Positions 43,138 through 51,880 of a DNA stretch of 64,000 nt are shown here, in pieces (the stretch's first letter is position 1; every line of letters begins with the position of its first letter). Both the position numbers and the translations under genes were made by a program. The notes under the pieces were generated by a model that saw only the letters and a program-made list of their open reading frames with translations, had not been told where the DNA came from and searched no databases. The stretch comes from Thalassobacillus_A hwangdonensis (GTDB taxonomy: Bacteria; Bacillota; Bacilli; Bacillales; Halobacillaceae). The stretch is from NCBI RefSeq assembly GCF_042675915.1, contig NZ_JBHTKL010000005.1:248001-312000 (forward strand), given 5' to 3'.

Positions 43138-44327
43138 GTATGGAACCAAAAATTAAAATTGAACACGTTTCAAAAATTTTCGGGCCCCGACCTAAATCTG
43201 CAATTCCAATGATTAAGGAAGGCGCGTCCAAAAGTGAGATCTTAGCGAAAACCAATCATACTGTAGGTGTTTACGATGCTTCATTAGAAGTGAATGAAGG
43301 CGAAACATTTGTCATCATGGGGCTTTCGGGCAGTGGAAAATCAACATTGATTCGTTGCTTCAACCTGCTCAATAAACCGACGGATGGGGCAATCAAGGTG
43401 GATGGCGAAAATATCATTGATTACAATTCAAAAAAATTAAAGACCTATCGTCAAGAAAAAATCTCGATGGTCTTCCAACATTTCGGCTTGTTCAGTCATC
43501 GCACAGTCCTTGGCAATGTGGAATATGGGTTAGAAATCAAAAAATATTCTAAAGAAGAGCGGCAACGAATCGCTATGGAAAATATTGAGAGTGTCGGTCT
43601 GAAGGGATATGAAAATAAATACCCTGATGAACTATCTGGTGGCATGCAACAACGTGTTGGTCTTGCCCGCTCCCTGGCTAACGATCCGGACATCCTACTT
43701 ATGGATGAACCTTTCAGCGCATTGGATCCCCTCATCCGGAGAGAAATGCAACTTGAACTGCTTGACATTCAGGAGCGATTGAAAAAAACCATCATCTTCA
43801 TCACGCATGATGTGAATGAAGCCTTTAAAATCGGTGATCGCGTCGCCGTAATGAAAGATGGTGAGGTGGTGCAAGTCGGAAGCCCTGAAGAAATTCTGGA
43901 AGCACCAGCCAATGACTATATTTCTAACTTTATTCAGGATATTGACCGCTCCAAAATCCTTCAAGCGCAAAACATTATGATCCAACCCAATGCTCTTGTA
44001 TCGCTTAAAGATGGTTTGAAAGTCGCCATTAAAGAAATGGAAGAAAACGGAGTATCCAGTGCCTTCGTCGTCGACAGGAAGCGCCTCTTGCAAGGGGTTG
44101 TGACAATAGATGATGCAGTCAGAGGTGTTAAGGAAAAGCTGACTCTTGAGGATGTTCTTGTAAAAGATGTCCCGACAATAGAGAAGCATGAATATGTACA
44201 AGATATCATCCCAAAAGCTCTGGAGACTAAGTTTCCGCTAGCTGTTATTAATGAGGATGGTAAATTGGAAGGGCTTATCCTTCGTGTTCATGTCCTCTCC
44301 AGCCTTGTCTCTGAACAGGATCAATAA
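43134..44327 (+). CDS. glycine betaine/proline-type ABC transporter ATP-binding protein
   Basis: A 397-residue OpuAA/ProV-like ATPase: Walker A in GLSGSGKST near residue 63, Q-loop VFQHFGLF near 113, signature LSGGMQQRVG near 167, Walker B ILLMDEPFSALD near 187. Two C-terminal CBS domains (about 280-390) end in FPLAVINEDGKLEGLILR; in relatives these sense ionic strength or c-di-AMP. TTG at 43134 follows GGGGG; an ATG at 43140 is also possible. It overlaps the permease gene by 4 nt and ends the operon. Confidence 0.96.
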   Translation: MSMEPKIKIEHVSKIFGPRPKSAIPMIKEGASKSEILAKTNHTVGVYDASLEVNEGETFVIMGLSGSGKSTLIRCFNLLNKPTDGAIKVDGENIIDYNSKKLKTYRQEKISMVFQHFGLFSHRTVLGNVEYGLEIKKYSKEERQRIAMENIESVGLKGYENKYPDELSGGMQQRVGLARSLANDPDILLMDEPFSALDPLIRREMQLELLDIQERLKKTIIFITHDVNEAFKIGDRVAVMKDGEVVQVGSPEEILEAPANDYISNFIQDIDRSKILQAQNIMIQPNALVSLKDGLKVAIKEMEENGVSSAFVVDRKRLLQGVVTIDDAVRGVKEKLTLEDVLVKDVPTIEKHEYVQDIIPKALETKFPLAVINEDGKLEGLILRVHVLSSLVSEQDQ

Positions 44328-44440
44328 ATTAGGGTATCTTTACGGCTGATCATTCTGAGCACATGAGGATTTTGTGCTGAAATAGGAATGGGCTAGAAGT
44401 GGCCGATGTGTACTTGTTAAAAGTGAATTATTAGTATATA

Positions 44441-44473
44441 AAACTGAGCCCAAACTCCGGGCTCAGTTTTTTT
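44441..44473 (+). terminator. rho-independent terminator
   Basis: A perfect 11-bp stem AAACTGAGCCC / GGGCTCAGTTT with seven T. The 113 nt between the ATPase stop and this hairpin hold no gene. Confidence 0.9.
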
Positions 44474-44586
44474 GTTTTGATAGGAGACGGAAGGGGTAGA
44501 TTGGAAATTAGTGCCATGTGGTTTGAAACGAAAACAGGTCCAATCCGTATATGTTTAACAAGGTACATAACAGAGGAGGAATACCT

Positions 44587-45162
44587 ATGAAGAAGATATA
44601 CTGGATCGCAGCAATGCTTATTCTAGTAATTGGGTTAGTAGGGTGCAGTTCGTCTGACTCTGGTGATTCATCTAATGACGAGCCTGACGCTGCAGAGAAT
44701 GAAACTGAAAATAAGGAAGAAACAAGTGATACATCAGCATCAAACGAAGAGTTAGGGATTGGAGACACGGTTTCTTCAGGAGAAACAACCATTGGCACTT
44801 ATGACATAACACTGGATTCGGCGGAAATCACAGATGAAGTGGAAGGAGAAACTGCTTCGAAAGGAACCTTTGTCATCACCAACCTCACGATTGAAAACAC
44901 AGGGGAAGAAGCGTTGAACATGGATGATGTGTTAAGTACACTGAGTCTTTTCAATAGTGAACGATCTGGTGATGTGTTGAATGTCCTTGTGGGAGATATG
45001 GAAGCACAGGAAGGTGAAGTGGAGCCAGGTGACTCCGCAACTGGTGAACTATACTATGATACAGAAAAAGCGGATCGTTACGGACTTGAAATGACCTATG
45101 TGAGTCCTGAAGGTGAATTGAAGAAAGCAAGATGGAACTTTGATGCCGACGAAGCTGAATAA
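44587..45162 (+). CDS. DUF4352 domain lipoprotein
   Basis: A 191-residue lipoprotein: a signal peptide with lipobox LVGC (Cys about residue 19), an acidic linker (20-55), then a beta-sandwich of the telokin-like DUF4352 type. That domain has LGIGDTVSSGETTIGTYDITL near residue 57, KGTFVITNLTIENTGEEALN near 95 and AQEGEVEPGDSATGELYYD near 140. I chose ATG at 44587 behind GAGGAATACCT. It is the first of two paralogous genes 15 nt apart, so they are cotranscribed. The role of DUF4352 proteins is not known. Confidence 0.88.
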   Translation: MKKIYWIAAMLILVIGLVGCSSSDSGDSSNDEPDAAENETENKEETSDTSASNEELGIGDTVSSGETTIGTYDITLDSAEITDEVEGETASKGTFVITNLTIENTGEEALNMDDVLSTLSLFNSERSGDVLNVLVGDMEAQEGEVEPGDSATGELYYDTEKADRYGLEMTYVSPEGELKKARWNFDADEAE

Positions 45163-45177
45163 TCTGGAGGGGACAAA

Positions 45178-45747
45178 ATGTTGAAGCGATTTAAATTTTT
45201 ATTCTTGGTATTGGTACTCGCACTTGTACTTGTTGCGTGCAGCTCCGACGATGAAGGAGAAGCTGCGAACGATCCAGAAGAAGAGTCGACACAAACAGAA
45301 GAAGAACAAGAAACGGAAAGCACCGAGGAAAGTGATGCATCCGTTGAACTTGGAATGGGGGAAACTGCAGAATTGAAAACGACCCTAGGCAACTTCAACT
45401 TGACGTTGCTGGATGCAGAAGAGCAAGCTGAAATCGATGGCGAACAACCCCAATTGGATACGTTCGTCGTAACTGAGTGGGAAGTCGAGAATACGAGTGA
45501 GGAGCCCCTGCAGGTTGCAGATGCAGTAAGCGCGCTTGATATGTACAGCGGCAAAGATGATACAGGAAGAGGCTGGATCCTTCTTGAGAACCAGGACCCG
45601 TGGGAAAAGGAACTGCAGCCAGGCGAGAAAGCCAGTGGCGAACTGCTCTTTGAACTATACCAAACAGAAGAGTACTATGCTGGCATGGAATATGCCTCGG
45701 CTGAATCTTCTTTAAAAAGCGTCATGTGGAAATTTTCATTGGAGTAA
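45178..45747 (+). CDS. DUF4352 domain lipoprotein (paralogue)
   Basis: A 189-residue lipoprotein with lipobox LVAC (Cys about residue 21), an acidic Glu/Thr-rich linker and a DUF4352-like domain: VELGMGETAELKTTLGNFNL near residue 55, DTFVVTEWEVENTSEEPLQV near 93 and ELQPGEKASGELLFELYQTEE near 143. It pairs with the previous gene in order, spacing and domain order, which indicates a tandem duplication. GGAGGGGAC lies before the ATG and a terminator follows. Confidence 0.87.
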   Translation: MLKRFKFLFLVLVLALVLVACSSDDEGEAANDPEEESTQTEEEQETESTEESDASVELGMGETAELKTTLGNFNLTLLDAEEQAEIDGEQPQLDTFVVTEWEVENTSEEPLQVADAVSALDMYSGKDDTGRGWILLENQDPWEKELQPGEKASGELLFELYQTEEYYAGMEYASAESSLKSVMWKFSLE

Positions 45748-45761
45748 AGTATATAGATATC

Positions 45762-45791
45762 GCTGGGCCAGTAAAAAGGCTCAGCTTTTTT
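45762..45791 (+). terminator. terminator of the DUF4352 pair
   Basis: GCTGGGCC / GGCTCAGC stem (one G-U) with six T. Confidence 0.85.
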
Positions 45792-45850
45792 AATTTTTCT
45801 GGTTTGATTTATGTTAAAATTTAACTATTATTCTGAAAGGTGTGATTCTT

Positions 45851-45958
45851 ATGAAAACTATTAATGGTTATAAGTTGATTGAGGTTCGGTACGAGTAATC
45901 CGAAAATGATGGAGAATGCTCGTACACAAAAGAAGTATTGGAGGAGCATTTATGTTAA
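45851..45958 (+). pseudogene. possible short gene interrupted by TAA
   Basis: A frame of 36 codons reads MKTINGYKLIEVRYE, then TAA at 45896-45898, then SENDGECSYTKEVLEEHLC and a final TAA that overlaps the start of the methyltransferase gene. GAAAGGTGTG lies before the ATG. Both halves read like protein, so this may be a small gene broken by one stop; only the 15-residue first part can be made as it stands. No family is recognised. Confidence 0.35.
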
Positions 45959-46578
45959 ATAATCAAGGATTTGATCTATGGGCGGATCATTACGACGAGA
46001 CCGTTCGAAGAAGTGAAGGAAATAATCAATATCCATTTGCAGGGTATAAGGAAATACTTAATTCTATATACAATGAGGTAATGCAGAAACCGAACGGCGA
46101 TGTGTTGGATATTGGGTTCGGAACTGGTGTGCTCACAACGAAATTATATGAACATGGACACCGGATTGATGGAATTGATTTTTCATCGAAAATGATTTCG
46201 ATTGCTAAAGCAAAAATGCCTCACGCAAATTTAATTGAGTGGGATATTTCAAATGGGTTACCTTCTGATTTAACAGGGAAGCACTATGACTCTATTATCA
46301 GTACCTATACACTTCATCATTTGAATGATGAAGCGAAAGTCGCGTTTATATCCGAACTGCTCTCCTATTTGAAGAAAGATGGAAAGCTATATTTTGGTGA
46401 CATTTCTTTTGAGACAAGGGAAAAACATGACCAATGCCGTGAAGAGAACCGAGCCCATTGGGATGAGGATGAATACTACTTCGTTTGCGATGAACTGACT
46501 GCTAATCTGAGTAATCACTGTAAGATTGAATTCCGAGCCCTTTCACATTGTGGTGGCGTGTTCATTATTTCAAACTAA
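45952..46578 (+). CDS. class I SAM-dependent methyltransferase
   Basis: A 208-residue methyltransferase. Motif I is VLDIGFGTGVLTTKLYEHG near residue 48, then GIDFSSKMISIAKAKMPHAN near 71, and motif for the catalytic region IISTYTLHHLNDEAKVAF near 114. It resembles the YrrT family of putative AdoMet methyltransferases. The substrate is unknown. TTGGAGGAG lies 6 nt before the ATG at 45952. Confidence 0.9.
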   Translation: MLNNQGFDLWADHYDETVRRSEGNNQYPFAGYKEILNSIYNEVMQKPNGDVLDIGFGTGVLTTKLYEHGHRIDGIDFSSKMISIAKAKMPHANLIEWDISNGLPSDLTGKHYDSIISTYTLHHLNDEAKVAFISELLSYLKKDGKLYFGDISFETREKHDQCREENRAHWDEDEYYFVCDELTANLSNHCKIEFRALSHCGGVFIISN

Positions 46579-46699
46579 ATGAATGTTTCCAGCTCTTGAT
46601 ACGCATTTAAGCATCGGAGCTGGACATGTAAAACTGTTGTGACACAGGTTGTTTGTGCGATATATTGACGCGGAAGTTTATTCTGAGGGTGGACTGAAA

Positions 46700-47161
46700 A
46701 TGAAATACATAATCCAATACATAGTAGCTTCGTTATTACTTATGTTTTCAACATTAGTTGCCTGGTTTGAAGGAAGTGCAATCAGGCAGGACCCATGGGA
46801 ATGGAAATACACTGCATTTTTCTCTGAAAAACTGAATGGAGAGGTTACGAATGCTACGGATCTATCACAATTAGACCACTTCATCTATGCAGCAAAATTC
46901 ACTCCCGTCTATCCGATATTAATGATTGTCAGCCTGGCTTACATCATAACTTTAAGTGGATTTGTCCTATTGAATAAACAAAAGAAAATAATGATCTATT
47001 TTCACTTAGCTCTAGGTTTGCTTTTCATTTTGCTTGCGCTTGTAGTTGCGGATTCGCCAACAACAGGGGGGAAGTATCTTATGAGCACCTTCTTGTTTAT
47101 GGGAGTCATCCTAGTTTTTTTGGCAGTGTTCTTCTTTGTTAAGAAAAGTGCAGTAGAGTGA
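46700..47161 (+). CDS. DUF4306-like membrane protein
   Basis: A 153-residue membrane protein with four hydrophobic segments (about residues 3-22, 68-88, 98-118 and 128-150). Between the first two is an external loop WFEGSAIRQDPWEWKYTAFF that matches the DUF4306 family (B. subtilis YjdJ type). The function is unknown. GAGGGTGG lies upstream. It is followed closely by another membrane protein gene. Confidence 0.78.
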   Translation: MKYIIQYIVASLLLMFSTLVAWFEGSAIRQDPWEWKYTAFFSEKLNGEVTNATDLSQLDHFIYAAKFTPVYPILMIVSLAYIITLSGFVLLNKQKKIMIYFHLALGLLFILLALVVADSPTTGGKYLMSTFLFMGVILVFLAVFFFVKKSAVE

Positions 47162-47193
47162 AAATAGTGTTTGGAGCAGGGGTGAAGGGAGCA

Positions 47194-47481
47194 ATGACAA
47201 AAGCAAAAAAGGTACCAGATATAATGAAATACAGAACTATTGCGTTAATCTGTTTGTTCATTTCCATCCCAATTAATGTGATAAATACGGGAAGCTGGTG
47301 GCTAACAATCATCGGTATCTCTTTATTAGCAATCTTTTTTATCATGACGCTCACCTTATGGAAATGCCCAGCATGCAAAACTAGATTGCCGTTACGGTTT
47401 GATAAAGAAAAAGATGTAAATGATATCTATCGCTGTCCATACTGTGATACGAAATTCATAGGCGGAGAAATCATTGATTAA
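47194..47481 (+). CDS. membrane protein with C-terminal zinc ribbon
   Basis: A 95-residue protein with two hydrophobic helices (about residues 13-32 and 35-55) and a C-terminal zinc ribbon, WKCPACKTRLPLRF ... YRCPYCDTKF, in which four Cys could bind a metal. AAGGGAG precedes the ATG at 47194; a GTG at 47158 overlaps the upstream gene and is less likely. Small proteins of this build are common in Bacillus; the function is unknown. Confidence 0.78.
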   Translation: MTKAKKVPDIMKYRTIALICLFISIPINVINTGSWWLTIIGISLLAIFFIMTLTLWKCPACKTRLPLRFDKEKDVNDIYRCPYCDTKFIGGEIID

Positions 47482-47514
47482 TATAAGTAATTTACATAAT
47501 AAAGGGGAACTTAG

Positions 47515-48369
47515 ATGAAAAAATCACTAAGAGAAAATCTATTGAATGAAAACGAACTAAAATCAATTTTAACGGAATTCAAACAAGAAAAAATCCACTG
47601 GCAGGACATCGATCAATCGACCACATTGAACTCTATGATTGAGCATATCGGCTCCACGGACAGTGTACTCAGAGATCAGTTGATCTACGACACTTTCTTC
47701 AGGTTGATGGTGGAGCGTGACCAAATCGAAACAGAGCGTCTGTCTGAGATTCTTGACATGTGTATAAATGAAAAACTGTTCACCGGAATCGGGGAAAATG
47801 GAACGGACACAGTATTCACAAGGTCGTTTACGACGCTGGTGACCGCATTGATCCTCTACAAAGATAATCAGCAAGATTTCTTGTCTGAAGCTACTATTAA
47901 TAGAGTCAAAGAGCAGCTTGTTAAGTACTATGAGCTTGAAGAAGATCTCAGGGGGTATGTCACGGGCAAAGGATGGGCGCACAGTGTTGCTCACGTTACA
48001 GATGCGTTTGTTGAGTTGGTGAAGAATTCGAAGTTCGATAAAGAAGAATTCCCGGAGATAATGAGAACATTATGGCAGAAAGTCCTTGTATCCAGTCATG
48101 CCTATGTACATCAAGAAGATGAAAGGTTATTGCATCCGATTCTTGAGATGCTGGACAAAGGGTTGGAAGTTCATGTTCTTGAAGACTTAATGGACCAATT
48201 GCCAGATGAGTTGGCCGAAAGAAAAGACAAGATCGATTATGAAGAATACTTATTGCTCGTATTTAACGTTAAGACTTTCTTAAAGACTTTTTACGTAAAA
48301 ATCAATAATAATCCTAAGCTATCATCATTACAGATGCAGATTGAGCAGACCTTAGAAAAGGTCAGATAA
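47515..48369 (+). CDS. DUF2785 domain-containing protein
   Basis: A 284-residue helical soluble protein. It matches DUF2785: QLIYDTFFRLMVERDQIE near residue 58, FTRSFTTLVTALILYKDNQ near 101 and the hallmark RGYVTGKGWAHSVAHVTDAF near 145. The family role is unknown. It is single and followed by a terminator. GGGGAAC lies upstream. Confidence 0.88.
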   Translation: MKKSLRENLLNENELKSILTEFKQEKIHWQDIDQSTTLNSMIEHIGSTDSVLRDQLIYDTFFRLMVERDQIETERLSEILDMCINEKLFTGIGENGTDTVFTRSFTTLVTALILYKDNQQDFLSEATINRVKEQLVKYYELEEDLRGYVTGKGWAHSVAHVTDAFVELVKNSKFDKEEFPEIMRTLWQKVLVSSHAYVHQEDERLLHPILEMLDKGLEVHVLEDLMDQLPDELAERKDKIDYEEYLLLVFNVKTFLKTFYVKINNNPKLSSLQMQIEQTLEKVR

Positions 48370-48377
48370 GTCAATAA

Positions 48378-48410
48378 AAAAAGGAAGCTGCAATTTGGCT
48401 TCCTTTTTAT
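48378..48410 (+). terminator. rho-independent terminator
   Basis: A perfect stem AAAAAGGAAGC / GCTTCCTTTTT with a 9-nt loop after the DUF2785 gene. Confidence 0.9.
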
Positions 48411-48536
48411 TTTTTTAGCTCTAAATTTCGACTTATTTCTCCATTTCCTTTCACTTCTTTTTGGAAAATTATGATAACATAGTGAGTGATTGCTTACATA
48501 ATTTTGGAAATAACAAGATCAAGGGAGATGATGAAG

Positions 48537-49181
48537 ATGAAAGCGATCATTTTTGATTTTGATGGAACGTTGGCGGACACATTACCAGTCTGCTTCTATG
48601 CATTTCAATCTGTATTCAAAGAATTTGATGATAAAGAAATTACTTCAGACGAAATCGTATCGATGTTTGGACCTTCTGAAACAGGCATCATCAGAGAAAA
48701 TTTGAAGCACTCCAACCACGACGAGGCAATTGAACGCTTTTATGAAAAATATAGTGAGAAGCATACAGAACTCGTACTTGAAAATAAGGAAGTCGCGGAC
48801 ATGCTTCAATTTTTGAAACGAGAGGGTTATAAATTGGGCATCGTAACTGGTAAAGCGAGGAGGAGTCTTGTCATTTCTGTGGGCCACCTGAAGTTGGACG
48901 ATGCCTTTGATGTCATCATAACCGGAGATGATGTGGTGGACCCGAAGCCTCACCCAGAAGGGCTACAGAAAGCCTTGAAACTACTAGGTGTAACGAAGGA
49001 AGAAGCGATGTTCATTGGAGACAGCGACGCGGATATACAAGCAGGTAAGCGCGCTGAAGTCCTGACAATCGGTGTCCAATGGCTGCCGAATTACCAAGCT
49101 CCGTCGTTTAGCGTTGAACCGGACTACACGTATAAAAACGTAAGTGAATTCATCGAAAAACTTTCCGTAGGAAGCTTTTAA
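48537..49181 (+). CDS. HAD family hydrolase (phosphoglycolate phosphatase-like)
   Basis: A 214-residue phosphatase: DFDGTLADT near residue 7 (nucleophile Asp and acid Asp), LGIVTGKARRS near 100, DVVDPKPHPEGL near 138 (Lys) and FIGDSDADIQAG near 162 (metal Asp). The helical cap at 17-80 is of the beta-phosphoglucomutase/Gph type. The substrate is unknown. I chose ATG at 48537 because AGGGAG lies 9 nt upstream; two ATG codons between would be too near that site. Confidence 0.92.
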   Translation: MKAIIFDFDGTLADTLPVCFYAFQSVFKEFDDKEITSDEIVSMFGPSETGIIRENLKHSNHDEAIERFYEKYSEKHTELVLENKEVADMLQFLKREGYKLGIVTGKARRSLVISVGHLKLDDAFDVIITGDDVVDPKPHPEGLQKALKLLGVTKEEAMFIGDSDADIQAGKRAEVLTIGVQWLPNYQAPSFSVEPDYTYKNVSEFIEKLSVGSF

Positions 49182-49209
49182 CATTACGCACATAAAGGAA
49201 GGGATCAAC

Positions 49210-50133
49210 ATGAAGAAAATACTAATGCTCACAGTCATGATGGCAATGTTGTTGATGGCAGCATGCGCACAGGCTGATGGAGAAAGTGACAAGGAACAGG
49301 ACAATCAGGAAGAAAATCAAACCACTACTAGCGAAGCGCCCGATCAGGAAGATGAGCAGGAAACCAACTCCGATGAATCTGAAGGTGAACAAAGTGCACC
49401 TGCAGAAGAAATGGATGTCGATACTTACCTGAATGAAAACTATAAGCTCGATCAGACGCACTATGAAACGGATGTCTGGGAAAGTGAGTCAGGAACGGTC
49501 AACTACACAGTGAAGCTTTTGCCGGATAATGAAGCTTATGGACAAAAAATCGATGAAATGTTCCAGGACAGCAGTAAGAGCTACGATGAAACGCAAACAA
49601 TGCTGGATACTGCTGAACAAATTATGGCTGAACTGCCGGAGTTCAAAGAGAATACGCGAGTAGATTCAGTAAGTTGGGTCTCCTACGATGGAGAGTTCTC
49701 TGTTACCTTGATCCAGGACTTCGAGAATAGTGAAGCACCTGCGGATGGGGAGAAGCTATCGGATTTTACAAGTGAACAAATCGAATACGCACGAGTCTGG
49801 CTGCAGCTTGGACCTAACCAGCAACTCGATGAATTGAACGTCTGGCATATCCCTGCTGGTGAGAAGCTGAACGAGGACGATGAAACAAGTGCTGTCTATC
49901 CAGAGGACGTTATCCAACTGGCGGGAGGTCGTCTTGTGGACGGCTCTGTGACCTACAGTGGCAATGGGGACGGTACCATCAACGTTTACAATGTACCATT
50001 GAGATGGGATGGCCAATATCCAGCAGGAGAAGAATTTTATAACGAAATCATCGAGAATACAAAACTCGTCTCAATTGATACTGGTGATGACCAAGAAGTC
50101 ATCCGTCTGATTAAATTGATGAAGATTCATTAA
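49210..50133 (+). CDS. hypothetical lipoprotein (307 aa)
   Basis: A 307-residue lipoprotein: a Met-rich signal peptide ending in the lipobox MAAC (Cys about residue 19), an acidic Glu/Gln/Asp-rich linker (22-75), and a folded part from about 80. The folded part has VNYTVKLLPDNEAYGQKIDEMF near residue 97 and VTYSGNGDGTINVYNVPLRW near 255. No named family is recognised. GGAAGGGATC precedes the start. It is 20 nt before a membrane protein gene and may be cotranscribed. Confidence 0.82.
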   Translation: MKKILMLTVMMAMLLMAACAQADGESDKEQDNQEENQTTTSEAPDQEDEQETNSDESEGEQSAPAEEMDVDTYLNENYKLDQTHYETDVWESESGTVNYTVKLLPDNEAYGQKIDEMFQDSSKSYDETQTMLDTAEQIMAELPEFKENTRVDSVSWVSYDGEFSVTLIQDFENSEAPADGEKLSDFTSEQIEYARVWLQLGPNQQLDELNVWHIPAGEKLNEDDETSAVYPEDVIQLAGGRLVDGSVTYSGNGDGTINVYNVPLRWDGQYPAGEEFYNEIIENTKLVSIDTGDDQEVIRLIKLMKIH

Positions 50134-50153
50134 GCGTGGAGAGGCAGGATAAA

Positions 50154-50630
50154 ATGAATGAACAGGACTGGGATATTAAGAAAATAAAACGGCTGAAAAT
50201 CAAACATCTTGTCGCTTACAACCTTGTTATGGTGCTGGTAGCGGTATTGTTCGGGATGTTTGCAGATCATGGTGGAACGACAGGCGTGGTTTTAATCCTG
50301 TGTTGTATTGCTTTGTGGATTCAATTGATCATCATCCTGTGGTCGCTGAGAACGGGAAGGGTTTTTGGTATAAAGTCAGAGCGGCTCGTTCAGAAATTTG
50401 AGAGAGCGTACATGGGCGAGAAGCGTTGGAAGCGAAGGAAAATTGGGCAAGCTGTCTTGGTGCTTATCATTAACATTGGAATTACGGCTTTTATCATTAA
50501 CTTTGATGTCTTTCGTCCTATGTATATGGAATCTCCATCTGATTACTTCCCGTTATTCGCAGGGTGGGTAGGGTATAATGCAGGGGAAATCACCAGGATA
50601 AGAAAAATAAAAAATGAATCGATGATATGA
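50154..50630 (+). CDS. hypothetical membrane protein (158 aa)
   Basis: A 158-residue membrane protein with an N-terminal basic helix (IKKIKRLKIKHLV), two hydrophobic helices (about 20-62, AYNLVMVLVAVLFGMF and VVLILCCIALWIQLIIIL) and a third near 100-118. A basic stretch RAYMGEKRWKRRK lies in between. I do not recognise the family. I chose ATG at 50154 with AGGCAGGAT upstream; a GTG at 50136 is possible. Confidence 0.72.
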   Translation: MNEQDWDIKKIKRLKIKHLVAYNLVMVLVAVLFGMFADHGGTTGVVLILCCIALWIQLIIILWSLRTGRVFGIKSERLVQKFERAYMGEKRWKRRKIGQAVLVLIINIGITAFIINFDVFRPMYMESPSDYFPLFAGWVGYNAGEITRIRKIKNESMI

Positions 50631-50631
50631 C

Positions 50632-50678
50632 AGGACAGGCTCCACGGGAGATACTTTAATCCCGGTGGAGCCTGTCCT
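50632..50678. terminator. long hairpin between convergent genes
   Basis: A near-perfect inverted repeat AGGACAGGCTCCACGGGA / TCCCGGTGGAGCCTGTCCT with a 10-nt loop (one extra base in the right arm). It has no strong T run, so it may end transcription from both sides by structure alone. Confidence 0.65.
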
Positions 50679-51216
50679 ATTCCTGAAACGTTTGGTTATC
50701 GGCCATCATTGAGTTAGCTGTATCAATCAACTTTTCCCTTCTTGATTTCTTATCGTAATAATTGAGAGACAAACTATAAAGAAACTTATCCTTTTGAAAA
50801 TATAAAAAGGTTACATTCATGGGTGATGGATTAGATTTCAGGAGCGCAGGTGATCCATCTTCCAATTTGAAGTTATATTCCTGTTTTGTGTCTGCAAGAG
50901 GTTGAATAGTCAATTTAAATAGCTTTTTTCCATTATCACTTACAAAATCAATGGTAAGTTTATCTCCTTCCGCTTTACCGAAGTTCTTTTCTGTTTGAAA
51001 AGGAAGCTTTTCCGGAAGTGCGATGGTGTAAGAGGTTTTACTTTCATACGTGTTTATTGCGTCACTCACCTCTACATATCCCATTGATTGATACACTTCA
51101 TCAACGGTCATCGGAACCCTAGAATCCAGATCATTACTTCGGGCGAATGCAGCAGGTTGAAAACAACAAGACATAATAAGTAGTAAGATAAGCGTACTTT
51201 GTAAGATTTTTCTCAT
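50677..51216 (-). CDS. hypothetical exported protein (179 aa)
   Basis: A 179-residue protein with a signal peptide (MRKILQSTLILLLIMSCCFQ, cleavage likely after AFA near residue 25). The mature part is beta-rich: YTIALPEKLPFQTEKNFG near residue 67 and MNVTFLYFQKDKFLYSLSLNYYD near 133. The Cys pair in the signal segment is not a clear lipobox. It is divergent from the 51332 gene, with GGAGGTGCTC upstream on the minus strand. The function is unknown. Confidence 0.78.
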   Translation of the reverse strand: MRKILQSTLILLLIMSCCFQPAAFARSNDLDSRVPMTVDEVYQSMGYVEVSDAINTYESKTSYTIALPEKLPFQTEKNFGKAEGDKLTIDFVSDNGKKLFKLTIQPLADTKQEYNFKLEDGSPALLKSNPSPMNVTFLYFQKDKFLYSLSLNYYDKKSRREKLIDTANSMMADNQTFQE

Positions 51217-51331
51217 AGAGCACCTCCATGAATTAGTATTGATGTAACAGCATCAAGTATTCCTAGGTAAACGACTTTCATCGTGTATATCAACACGTGT
51301 TTAAGCCACCTTAGTATTGAGGTGAGCGTAA

Positions 51332-51820
51332 ATGATGAAAGTTCTAGTAGTAATGGGTTTAATGACATTGCATGATATACCAGCCATTTCGGATGATTGT
51401 ATTCGACAGATGGAGATGCGAGATGAACATTTCGAGGAAATGGTGTACGAAGATGTTTTCCAATCCTATGACTATCAAGGTGAAGATGTAATGGGTTATT
51501 TCACCAGTGATGATTTACATAAAGGACTCGTTTTAATAGGTGGAAGAAATCAGCGTATTGATAGCTTGAATAAGTACTTTGAAGGTGAGAGCCAAGGAAG
51601 ACGGAGGTTGTATTTTTTGAAGAGCAAGCCTGATCAAGCATTTTTACTATATAAAAATTTTGATAATGAAAACATAAGGATTGAGTTGAGAAGAGATAAA
51701 CAAACGTGGAAGAAGGTCAATGAGTCAGACCGTCCAGGCAAGGAGATAAAGGCGGAAAGCTTAGCCTGTGAAGAGAATTATCACGTGGAGAAAATCATTA
51801 ATGATTTTTTCTCCAATTAA
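51332..51820 (+). CDS. hypothetical protein (162 aa), DUF4174-like
   Basis: A 162-residue protein. Residues 3-12 are hydrophobic but short; residues 20-115 read DDCIRQMEMRDEHFEEMVYE ... KGLVLIGGRNQRIDSLNKYF, close to the pattern of small thioredoxin-like DUF4174 domains, in which a 'kGLvLiGkDG' step occurs. This match is tentative. GAGGTGAGCG precedes the ATG. It is divergent from the exported protein gene. Confidence 0.6.
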   Translation: MMKVLVVMGLMTLHDIPAISDDCIRQMEMRDEHFEEMVYEDVFQSYDYQGEDVMGYFTSDDLHKGLVLIGGRNQRIDSLNKYFEGESQGRRRLYFLKSKPDQAFLLYKNFDNENIRIELRRDKQTWKKVNESDRPGKEIKAESLACEENYHVEKIINDFFSN

Positions 51821-51826
51821 AGAGTT

Positions 51827-51865
51827 AACCCACGATTCAGCATTTATACTGGATCGTGGGTTTTT
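51827..51865. terminator. bidirectional terminator
   Basis: AACCCACGATTCAG / CTGGATCGTGGGTT stem (one G-U pair) with a T run on the plus strand, between convergent genes. Confidence 0.85.
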
Positions 51866-51880
51866 CTACTGCATGCGTAT

